Of a stretch of 57,521 nt of DNA, positions 1 through 12,000 are shown in pieces. This stretch comes from Cryptosporangium minutisporangium (GTDB lineage: Bacteria; Actinomycetota; Actinomycetes; Mycobacteriales; Cryptosporangiaceae), in contig NZ_BAAAYN010000062.1 of assembly GCF_039536245.1 (NCBI RefSeq), positions 1 to 57,521 on the forward strand, given 5' to 3'. The notes beneath the pieces are model-generated. The model did not search any database. It worked only from the letters and a program-made list of their open reading frames with translations, and was not told the origin of the DNA. How positions within the stretch are numbered: the stretch's first letter is position 1; every line of letters starts with the position of its first letter. Made by a program: the position numbers and the translations under genes.

Positions 1-1
1 C

Positions 2-3000
2 GCCGAAAACTCACTACTCACCGGGCCTCTCGATCCGGACTCCTCTGCGCCACCCGCCCCGTCGGCCAACCCGCCAGCGCCCACCGTCTCTCCCCCACCA
101 CCCGCAATGGCGCCGCCGTCCGCGACCGGTCCGTCCGGTGCTGCACCGTCATCCGGCTCGTCCGGCTCCTCCGGGTCGTCCGGCCCGTCGTCGGGGGGGT
201 CCCAGACGTCCTCCGGCGGTGGCCGCACCGGAGACGGTGGCCCGTCTGCGTCTACCGGGTCCTCTGGATCCTCTGGATCCTCCGGGTCCTCCGGGTCCTC
301 CGGGTCCTCTGGATCCTCCGAGCCCTCCGGATCCTCTGGATCCTCCGAGCCCTCCGGGACCAGCGAGCCGGCCGGGTCCTCCGAGCCGGCCGGGTCCTCC
401 GAGCCGGCCGGGTCGTCAGCATCGTCCGAGCCGGCGGGCGGATCCGGATCGCCGGAGACAACCGAGTCGGCCGACACCTCGAGCACGGCGCCCGGCGGGT
501 CGGAGCCCGCCGCCGGTGATGGGGGTGGGCCCGGGCCGGCCGACGCCTCGACGACCGCGGACACCAGTTCCGCCGGCCCCGCCGCGGATCAGACCGCAGC
601 CTCGCAGGTTCCGACCGACGTCGCTCCCGCGGACACGGCCGACACGGCCCCGGCCGACACCGCGCCCGCTGACTTCTCACCGGCCGACACCACCGCCTCG
701 GACCCCGTCGCTGCAGACACGGCGAACGCCGACACCTCCAGCGGAACAGCCGACACGGTGGACACCGCGAACACGGTGGACACCGCAGCCACCGGCGGAT
801 CGGACACGAGCGCATCGACCGCGGGCGCTGAGACGAGTCCGGTCGCGGACCCCACCACCGACAGTGCGGCCGACACGGGAGCTGCGGACATGGCCCCGGC
901 CGAGACGGCCCCGGCCGAGACCGTGCTGGCCGAGACCGTGCTGGCCGAGACCGTGCTGGCCGAGACCGTGCTGGCCGAGACCGTGCTGGCCGAGACCGTG
1001 CTGGCCGAGACGGAGCCCGCCGAGACGGATCGCGCGGGCGAAACGCAGGCCGACACCGCGTCCGTCACCACGGCCACTGCGGACAGTGCCGCCACGGACA
1101 CCGCGCCGGCCGGTACGGCGCATGCCGAGGGCGGTACGACACCCGCCGACAGCGGCACCGCGCCTGCCGAGAGCGCCACCGCGCCCGCCGGAGCGGACAC
1201 GAGCGACTCCGCGACGACCGGCTCGGCGGAGCGCGCGCAGACCGAGGGCGTCGCACTCGTCGGTGAGGGCAGCCCGTCCGACGCCGGACGAGGCGCCTCC
1301 GCACCGGCCGGGCTACCGACCGCCGACGCTGCGTCGAGCCTCCCCACCGGCGAGGGCAGGCCGCACAGCCTCGCGCAGGGCGAGGCCGCCGGTGCGGCGG
1401 TCGCGGACGGGCGAGGCGCGGCGGCGGACGCGACCGCGCGCCAGGACTCCACCTCCGACCAGACCTCCACGCGGGACGAGCGTCGGGTCCGCCCGCCGGT
1501 GACCGGCCCCGAGGTATCCGATATCCAACTGCCGGCGACGACTCCGTCGCAGACCGCCCCGGCGGAACCCCAGCCGCTCACCGCAGCCGCGCTCGACGAG
1601 GTCCTCCACGGCCAGGCCCGCACCGCGGAGCAGATCAGGCTGCGCGAGCTGCTCCTCGCGCTCTCCCCGGACGGGCAGGAGCCGGATCTGGCGGCGCTCC
1701 GGGCCGCGGTCGACGAGCACCATCGCACCGCGCTCGCCGTGCTGCTCGCGGCCGGGGCGGCTGCCGCCGGTGCCGCGCGGGTAGCTTCTCGCCCGACCTC
1801 CGCCCCCGCCGATGGTCCCGCGACCGGCAACCCGCGCGTCCTGGTCGGCGCGGTCCACGGCGTCGCCGGCCCGCCGGCCAGCAGTGCAACGGGCCCCGGT
1901 GGGCCGGGCGGACCCGACGGCCCGTCCACCCCGGACGGCTCGGGCACGGACGGCTCGGGCACGGACGGCTCGGGCACGGACGGCTCGGGCACGGACGGCT
2001 CGGGCACGGACGGCACCGACGGGACGACCGACCCGGCCGGAACGCTCGGCGACCTCACCGACCCCGCCACGCGCGACGCCCTCCAGCGCGAATCAGACCG
2101 CTACTTCGCCGAGCTCGAGGCCCGGCGTCAACGCCTCCAGGACTGGTTCGACCAGGTCCGCGCCCGCGAGCAGGAGATCGCCGCGATCTTCGCGGCGATC
2201 CAGCCCGCCGCCCGGCAGGCCAACGACCTGGACGCCCAGCTCCCCGGCCTACGCAGCTCCGCCGCCGAGACCGCGGCCGCCGCTCCGTCCGCCGCCGACG
2301 CCGACCGAGCCGCGATCGCCGCCGCCGAGGAGGCCGCCCAGCGGGCCGTCGACCTGAACACCGACGCGAGGCGCCTCGCTGATGCGGCCGCGGCCGATCG
2401 GAGCCGCCTCCGGTTGATCAACGCGCACCGGAACGCGGTCGCGAGCCGGACCGCCCGTAACGAGGCCACCGCCCAGGAGGCCTACGCAGCCACGCTGGCC
2501 CAGCGCGCCGACGAGGCGCTCCGCGCGGCGTCCTCGGCGGCGTCCGCCGCAACCGAGGCGGCTCGCCGGGTATCCGACGCCGAGCGGTCCTACCAGCGGC
2601 TCACCGACTTCACGTCCGCTGAAGCCGATCGCGCGGACGCGCTGCGGGACGCGCTTCGCCCGGAGGTCGACCGGCTCAGCCGGGCGGTCTCCCCCGACTA
2701 CTACGCCGATCCCGACCTCACCGACGCCCCGACCAACTGGCGCGACCAGAACGTCGACGAGGCGACACCGGACCGTCCGACCGCCCGTCCGATGACCGAG
2801 GACGACCCGCTGGTCAGCGAGCTCCCGAGCGGCATCGACCGGCCACCGGCCGACACGCTCCGGTCCGATCACACCACCGACGGCTTCCTGACGCCGCTCC
2901 TGACCCACCAGCGGCTCCTCGAAGCCACGCTGCTGGCGGAGTTCGGCCGCCTGCCGGTGCGGCCACGGGTCGACGTCGGCACGTGGTTCTCGCGGATCAA

Positions 3001-6000
3001 CGCGTTCGGGCACGACCACGACCCGGCGCGACGGGTCAACTGCTCGGACGCCCGGCGCGCGTTCATCGACACTTACTACGGGCGCCCCCGGGTCGCCGCA
3101 CCGACGGTCCGGAGCGCGTACGAGGACCGGAACACCGATCACGTTCTGCACCCCGGCGGCGAGCGAGGCGTCGACGAGGCGTGGACCGGCGGACGGTTCC
3201 AGCAGGTACTCGGTTTCCAGTTCGACAACGCCTCCAACTCGTCGGCGGCCGACCAGGCGCTCCGGGAGGGCGCCGACCGGATCGCCGCAGCCCTGCTCCA
3301 GGCCGGGGACGGCTCGGTCGCGATGATCACCACCGCGTGGCGGCAGGGCAGCGGCCACGCCTGGGCGGCGGTCAACCACGGAGGGACGATCTACTGGGTC
3401 GACCCGCAGAACGGCGAGCGCACGACCGAGTTCCCGTTCCAGTCGGACCGCGTCCTGTTCATGGACATGCTCGTGCTCGACCCGGACGGCCGCCCGTACG
3501 CCGTCGACGGCCTGCCCGTCTCCTACTTCAGCGACGAGAACCTGCCGCTCCCCGCGGAGTACGCGGCCGCGGCGGCCTCCGCGCCGCCGGCGTCCGTGCC
3601 GCCGACGCCGGGCAGCGTCTCCCGCACCGCTGGCACGTCGGGCGTGGTCGACTCCACAGCCCCGGCAGACCCCGCCGACACCAGCGGGCCCGCCGCTCAC
3701 GCTGACGACCCGTCGCAGCCTGGCGCGCCTTCGGGTCCCGACCCGTCCGCGGATCCGAACGCCGCGCCGTCCGCGACCGCGCCCGACCCCGCCGCGCCCG
3801 ATCCTGCCGCCGCGCCCGACACCACGGCCGCGCCCGATCCCGCCGCCGCGCTGACCGACCCGGCCGCGCTCGCGGAGCTGCAGCGCGAATCCGACCAATA
3901 CTTCGCCCACCTCGCCGACCGGCACCAGCGCCTCCAAGCCTGGTTCGACCAGCTGAACCCCACGGTCCAGCAGATTCAGCACCTCCAGGACCTCGCCGAC
4001 CGGCACGCCGCCGACGCGCAGCAGCAGGCCCAGCGGATTCCCCAGCTCGCGGCCGCCAGTAGCAACGCGGCCGGGCACGCCGCCTACAGGGCCCGGATCG
4101 CGCAGCGCCACCTGCAGGCCGCCGCCGAGGGCAGAGCGGTGGCCGCCGCGCTTGCCCAGGACGCCGAGCGGCTCGCCACCGAAGCGGCGCAGGCCCGGGC
4201 GTCGATGCGGCCGGTCCGGGCTCACCGGCTCACCGTCCGGAGTCGTCAGGCCAGCGACGCCTCGGTCGCCCGCTACGCGCACGCCGCACGCGTCGCCATG
4301 ATGGCCGACCAGGCCGTGCGGGCCGCGCAGGCCGCGGCGGCGGCCGCGAACCAGGCCGCGGCCGACCTGAACGCCGCTCAGGCGCTCCAGCAGGACCACC
4401 AGACGCGCAGCGCGAACGCGCGCCTGCAGGCCGATGCGCTGCGCCCGGTGATCGACCAGCAGGACCGGGCGCTGAACCCCGCCACCTACAGCGCCCCCGA
4501 CCTCGCTGGCGTACCCACCAACTGGCAGGACCAGAACACCGACTGGTCCGATCCGAACAGCGCGACCGCTCGTCCGATGACCGCGAGCGACCCGCTGGTC
4601 ACCGACGCCCAGGTGCCGGGCATGGCGGGGCGTCAGCCCGCGGACGTCTTCCGGCCGCAGGACCCGGCCGGCGGCTTCCGCGTGCCGCTGCTGAGCCACC
4701 AGCGTCAGCTGGAGGCCGCGCTGCTCGCCAGCTTCGGCGGATTCCCCGTCCACCCCCGCGTCGACGTCGGAGACTGGGTCGGCCGGATCAACGCGCTCGG
4801 CTTCAACGTCGACCCGGCCCGACGGATCAACTGCACCGACACCCGGCGGTCGTTCGTCGACACCTGGTTCGGGCGGCCGCGGGTCGCCGCGCCCGTGGTC
4901 CGCAGCGGATACGAGGACCGCAACGCGCTGCAGATCGACCACCCCGGCGGTTTCCGGGGCACCGACGAGGACTGGACCGGCGGCCGGTTCCAGCAGTTCG
5001 TCCCGTTCCTGCACAACGCACCGGCCGGCTCTCCGGCGGCCCAACAAGCGCTGCAGGACGGCTTCGCTCAGCTGACCGCCGCGCTACTCGCCGCCGGCGA
5101 CGGGTCGGTCGCGATGATCACGACCGAGTGGCGCGACGGCGGTGGCCACGCGTGGAACGCGGTGAACCAGGGCGGCCAGATCTTCTTCGTCGATCCCCAG
5201 CCCGGTACCGTCTCCCGCACCCCGCCCTACCTGGACAGCATCCTGTTCATGGACGCGATCGTCCTCGGCCCGGACGGTGTTCCGGTGCCGACGGTCGGGC
5301 AGCCGATCTCGATCTACAGTGAGCGCACGCCGACGCCGGACTACGTCGCGGCCACGGTGAACGCCCCGGCGCCGTCCCAGCCGCCGCCGGCGAAGCCCGC
5401 GGCTCCGACGACGGGGCCGGACGCCACGAACGGTGACCCCACGGCCGCCGAACCCCCCACGACCGGCGACGCGACCAACCACGCCGACGCGACCAACCAC
5501 GCCGACGCGACCGACCACGCCGACGCGACCGACCCCAACGGCCCGATCGACCCCGCCGACGCGACCGACCCGGCTGCCTCCGCCGACGCGACCGATCCGG
5601 CCGTCTCCGCCGAAGCGCTGACCGACCCGGCCGTCCAGGACGAGCTGCAGCGCGAGTCCGACCGCTACTTCGCGCACCTCGCCGACCGTCACCAGCGTCT
5701 CCAAGCCTGGTTCGACCAGTTCGCGCCGACGGTCGCGGAGATCACCCGCCTCGAGCAGCTCGCCGTCCAGCACGCCGCCGAGGTGAGGCGCCTGGTCTGG
5801 GAGAGTTCGGAGCTCCGGGCCGCCAGCGCCGCGGCGACCGAACACGCCGCGCACATGGCCCAGGTCGCCGCCGACCACCGGCACGCCGCCGACGAGGCCC
5901 GAACGGTGGGCGACGCGCTGGCCCGGGAGGCCGAGCGGCTCGCCGACGAGGCCGCCGAAGCCAGGGCGGCGAATCGACCCGGCCGCGCCCACCTGCTCGC

Positions 6001-9000
6001 CGCGCGCAGCCATCGGGCTCGGAGCAACGCGGTGGCCCACCACGCGCAGGCGGCCCGCCTCACCGAGCTCGCCGAGCAGGTGGTCCGGGAGGCGCGGGCC
6101 GCCGCGGACGAGGCCGCCGCCGAGCTGGACGCCGCCCGGGCGGCTCTGCAGGACCACCGGGTCGGCCGAGTGGACATGCTCCAGCAGGCGGACGAGTTGC
6201 GCGCCGAGCTCGACCAGCAGAACCGCGCGTTGGACCCCGCCACCTACACCGCGCCCGACCTCGCCGACGTCCCCACGAACTGGCTGGACCAGAACACCGA
6301 CTGGTCCGATCCGGACAGCGCGACCGCTCGTCCGATGGCCGCCAACGACCCGCTGGTCACCGGAGCGCGGGTCCCCGGCATGGCCGGACGCCCGTCCGCC
6401 GACACGATTCGCAGCACCGATCCGGTCGCTGGCGTCCGCACACCGCTCCTGACCCACCAGCGCCAGCTGGAAGCCGCGTTGCTCGCCGCGTTCGGCGAGA
6501 TCCCGATCCACCCCCGCGTCGACGTCGGGAACTGGGTCCACCGGCTCAACGCGTTCGGCTACGACCTCGACCCGGCCCGGCGGATCAACTGCGCCGACGC
6601 CCACCGGTCGTTCATCGACACCTGGTACGGGCGGCCGCGGGTGGCGGCGCCGGTGTTCCGCAGCGGCTACGAGCGCCGCGACGCGCTCAGGGTCGACCAC
6701 CCCGGTGACGCCAACGCCACGGACGAGGACTGGACCGGTGGCCGGTTCCAGGAGTTCGTCCCGTTCCTCCACGACACACCGGCCGGCTCCCCGGCGGCCC
6801 GGCAAGCGGTGCAGGACGGCGCCGCTCAGCTCACCGCAGCGCTACTCGCCGCCGGCAACGGGTCGGCCGCGATGATCTCCGCCCGGTGGCGCGACGGCAG
6901 TGCCCACGCGTACAACGCCGTGAACCAGGACGGCGAGATCGTCTTCGTCGATCCCCAGAGCGGAAAGATCTCCCGGGACCTGCCGTTCCCCGACAGCGTT
7001 GTGTACCTGGAAGCGATCGTGCTCGACCCGGACGGCGCGCCCGCGCCGGTGGCCGGGCAGCCGATCTCGTACTTCAGCCGACGCGAGCCGACGCCGGAGT
7101 ACCTGGCCGCCACCGCGAACGCCCCGGCGACGTCCCAGCCGCCGCCGGACGCGAACCTGCCCACGTCCGGCAAACGCGCGGCCGGCGACACCAGCCCCGC
7201 CGATGGCAGCGACCCCACCGACGAGCACGTCGGGGACGTGCTCGATCCCGCGAACGTCACCCGCTGGCAGGCGGAGTCCACCGCCTACTTCGAGGACCTC
7301 CGTCACCGGATCGACCGGCTGCAGGAGGAGTTCGACCGAATCGAGTCCACCCGCGCGGCGCTGGACGCTCGGCTGGACGACGAGTGGCAGGAGCAGTCGC
7401 GCGTCCGCTCGCTGCAGAGGCAGGCCGACGCGGTGGCCGCCCAGGCCGCCGAGGCGGAGGCGGCAGTCCAGGCCGGAGAGGGGTCCGCGGAGGACGCCTA
7501 CCGGCTCAAGCAGGAGGCGCGCCGGCTCCGGAACGAGATGCTGGCCGCGGCGGTCGCGCAACGGCAGTCCGAGGCGGAGACCGACGCCGAGCGCGAGGCA
7601 CTCGAGGAGGCCGAACGGGCGCTCGACGAGGCGCTCTCGCCCGAGTACGACCCGGACGACCCGCAGCACGCCGCCGCACCGACCAACTGGGCCGACCAGA
7701 ACACCGACGGTGGGCGGCCGATGACCGCCGACGATCCGCTCGTGCAGCGGTCGCCCACCACCGACCGGCCACCCGCCGACCAGCTGCGTACCGACGACCC
7801 GTGGCGCGGTTACCGCACGCCGGCGCTCGCCCACCAGCGCCTGCTCGAGGCCGCGCTGCTGGCCGACTTCGGCAACCTGCCCGTGCATCCGCGGGTGGAC
7901 GTCGGCACCTGGTTCCAGCGGATCAACGCGTTCGGGTTCGCCGACGACCCCTCCCGCCGGCTGAACTGCGCCGACGCGCGGCGGTCGTTCGTCGACACGT
8001 TCTACGGCCGGCCGCGGGTCGCCGCGCCGGTCGTCCGCGGCGGCTACCTCGGGCGCGACGCGTCCGACGTGGACCACCCGGGCGCCGCCGCGTCCGAGGA
8101 CGAGGCCTGGACCGGTGGCCGGTTCCAGCAGGTCCTCGCCCGCAGCGCCGGTACCGACCCCGACGCCGTCCAGGACGCGTTCGACCAGGTCGCGGCGGCA
8201 CTGCTGGACGCGGGCGACGGCGCCACGATGCTGCTGAACACGCGGATCGACGGGTTGGCGCTGGAGCACTTCTGGGCGGCGGTCAACCACGACGGCGTGA
8301 TCTGGTGGGTCGACCCGCAGAGCGGGCTACGCAGCCGGACGCCGCTCTACGCCGATCGCGTCCGCTCGCTGAGCGCACTCCGGCTCGGGCCGGACGGCGC
8401 CCCGGTGCCGATCCGCGGCGTTCCGCTCTCACCGACCAGCACCCTCCCGGTCCCTCCGGAGTACGCCGACGCCACCCGGGACGCGCCGCCCGCGGACCCG
8501 CCGGGCGGTCCGTCGCCGCGGGGCGCGGCCAGTAGCGAGGCAGCCACTAGCGAGGCGGCCACCGACTCCGGCGCCGCGGCGGCGATCGACGGCTTCCGCG
8601 CCGACGCCCGCATCGCCGCGCCGTGGCCGCTGGTCCGTGCGCTGGCTCGGCGGACGCTCGCGGGGCTCTCCGGGACGCCAGGCATCGACAGCGTCGTCGC
8701 GAACCCGGACGGCTCGTTCACCGTCACGACCCCGAACCGCACGATCACGCTGCACCTGAACCGCGGTCACCAGGTCGACGACGTCGCGCGGTTCCGGGCA
8801 ACCGGCCCGGACACCTACCTGGTCACGCTCGCCGCGCACACACCCCTCCGCCACGTCGCACGCGCGCTGCGGCACGAGGTGGCGGAGATCCTCTCCACCG
8901 CCCCTGCGGACCCGACCAACGAGTTCCACCCGGTCAGCGGTGTCCTCACCGCGCACGGCGAAGGCCGCCAGGAGGAGATCCGCCTGCTGCGCGCGCGGAC

Positions 9001-12000
9001 CACCTCGTGGGTGCCCGGCGTAGCCGCCACCGCCACCACCGATCTCCGGCGGCTCCTCGACCACCTGCAGCTGCTGCGCACCGAGAACGGCTACCCACCG
9101 GGTTACCAGCAACGACTCGGCGCGCTGCACCCCGACGTCGCGTCGTTCGTCCGACGGTTCAACACCACCGCCGAGGAGTGGCGCGCCTACGCCCTGGACT
9201 CGCGCGCGAGGCTGGCGCGCGAGTCACGGATCGCGCAGCGGGTGGCGGACGCCCGGGCCGAGCAACAGGCGCTGCGCAGTCGGACCGCCGCGCTGACCGC
9301 GGCCCAGCAGCGACTGGACGCCGGCGACGACACGGTCCTCCCGCCGCCCGGCGGCACACTCGGCGTCCCCGACGACGGCGGTGTCCTGCTCAGCCGCGGC
9401 CGGCGCCCGGACGCGAGGCCGGTCACCCGGCGAGCGCTCGCGGCGCTGGCCGCGAGCCGCTGGCCGACCGGCCGCCTCGGCCCCGCGGATTCCGGCTCCG
9501 ATCCGGACCGGAACGTGGTCGGGCTGGCGACCCACTCCGGTGTGCCGCTGCGGACCCAGGTGGTCGCGGTGCCCGCCGATCAGCTCACCGGGCCGAGCGG
9601 TCCGCTGGTGGCGCAGGCCGCCCTCGACCCCGGGTCGACCGACGTCCAGCTGGTGATCCGAATCTCCGACCGCGCCTCGGACGAGGCCGTGGACGAAGCC
9701 GTCCGGCGGCTGCTCCATCAGGCGCTGGTCCGGATGGAGGACGGCACGGCCGGCTCCGTCGACCGCACGGCCCGGAACGACGCGTTCCGCCGGCTGGTCG
9801 AGGACGTCGAGCGGGCCGAGCCCGGCCGGCCCCTGCGGGAGGCGCTCCGGCTGCTCGCGGACGCGCTGGCCGCCGCCGGACTCCACCCGGACGGGGTCGG
9901 GGTTCCCACCGCCCGACGCTCCGGTCCGAATGCGCGCGATCCGTACGCCGGGGATCCCCGCACCGCGGGCTGGCCGGTGGCGCTCGCCGAGCTCGCCGAG
10001 GACGTCGCCGCATCGATCCTGCGCTGGGTCGCCGCACCGTCGACGGTGACGCCCGGCGCCACGGCCCGGTGGGCGGCCGTCCGGGTCGGCTCGCCCGCCG
10101 TCGCCGCAGCCGGGCTCGCGGACGCGGTCACCGAGGCCATCGGCACCCTGGGCTGGGCGGGCGGGCTCGGGACGCTGGCCGCGGCCGGCGCCGCGACCGC
10201 CGCCGGGGCGATGGCCCGCTGGGTCACCTCCCGGCGGGCGGAGGCCGGCGCGGACGAGCAGGCCGGGCAGGACGTCGCCGCGCAGATGCGGCAGCCGGAT
10301 CCGAATCCACCCCCCGACGTGCGAGCACTGCAGGCGGACGTCGCCGCCGAGCGGGCGCGCGCCGACGCGCTGGCCGCGGCGCTCGCCACCGAGCGCGCAC
10401 GCCGCGGTTTCGGCCCCGACCCGGCTCTCGCCACCGATCAGCCGACGCCGCCCTACCGGACGCCGTCCCACGCGGCGCCCGGGAGCCCGGCCACCGACGC
10501 GGTGCGCGACCTGGCGCTGCTCACCGGCGTGACGCTGACCCCGACCGCCGGGACTCCCGGGCTGTACACCGCCGTCAGCAGCGGCGGACACACGTTCCCC
10601 CTGGCGATCGTGATCGACCCGAGCCTGCCGCCCGGCGAGGTGCGGCGGTTCCCCGCTCCCCCCGGCGCACTCGGCCTCGCCACCGCACCGCCCGGTGAGC
10701 CGTCGCGGCTCGCGACCGAACTGGCCAGCTTCGTCGCGACCGCCACGAACGGACCGACGCCGTCTCCCGAGCGCACCGTGCTGAACCTGGTGGACGCCGC
10801 CCGGGCCGGTACCGCGACGTCCGCGGACCTGGATCGGCTGGCCCCCGCCGCGGCGTCCGACGGAGCCCGGGCGGTCGTGGACCGCGTCGTCCGTGCGCTG
10901 GGCGGCCGGGCCACCCCGCTCGGCGGCGGACTGGTCGACCTGACCTTCACCGGGCCGGCCGGACTGCCGCTGCAGATCCGCAGTGAGGCGGTTCCGGGCG
11001 CGCCGGCCGTCGGTGAGCTGCGCGACGGCCTGCTGGTGCTCTCGGTGGATCCGGCGGCGTCCCCGGTCGCGGTCGCCCGTGCGCTCGCCGAGGCGATCGT
11101 CGAGATCCGACGCGCGGGCGGCCCCGCGGCGGCGCTGGTCGCCGGCCCGCCGCGGACCGGGCCACAGGTCGCCGAGGTGGACGTCGCGGAGCTGATCGAG
11201 CGCGTCCACGCCGTGCACACCGGTGGACGATTCGCGCGGAGCGCGGAGCGCGAAGCCCTCCGCAGCCGAGTCGACGCGCTGGGATTGCGCTACGGCGCCG
11301 GCACCGCGCCGGAGCTGCGCGCGAGCCTGCCGGCCACGCTCGCGGACGATCTCACCGCGCTGCTCGACGACCGGTCGGACCCGGAGAGTCCGACCCTGAC
11401 CTCGGCCACGATCGGACGCCAGGCCGACCTGATCGTCCGCACGCTGGAGGCGATCCCCGGCCTCGACCTCGACGACGTGCGGGTCAGCGCGGGACCCACC
11501 GGGATCCGGGTGATCGTGCAAGCCGCCGGCTCCACCGACGAGTTGACGATCACGATCGAGCCGGGCCGGCTGCGCTCCGGCGAGGCCGCTACGGTCGCGG
11601 TGCCACCCGGTACCGGCGGGAGCGACACCGCGCTGGTCCGGTTCGACTCCCGAGCCGAGAGGGCGGCCGGGGTCGTCGGTCTCACCGGAGCCGTCGCGGA
11701 GGCCATCGCCCGCTGGACCGGCTGGACCGGCCCGGGCGTTCCGCCGCGGGCCGAGGCCGAGCTCCGCGTGGCGCTGGCCCGTCCGGCTCGCGTTCCGCAC
11801 GCGCGCTCCCGGGCGCTGGCCCGCGCGATCGCCACCGAGATCGGCCTCCTCGGAAACGACGGACCGGTCCTCCGCGGCCAGTTCGATGAGAACACCGAAC
11901 GGGCGCTCGTCGACCTGAGCGGAGTGGAGCCGCCCGGCCGCACGATCGCCCGGCAGCTCGTCGAGCGCGCGGCCGAGCGCCTCGGCGGCACCCCGGTCCG

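Noticed and set aside
914-1003. CRISPR-like array
   Set aside because: Units are 15 bp, contiguous and without spacers; it is a coding micro-repeat.
8877-8892. HEVAE in the toxin body as a zinc metallopeptidase HExxH motif
   Set aside because: The second His is missing and no third ligand is evident. The segment fits the recurring VARAL..E..EI helix of the alpha/beta units.
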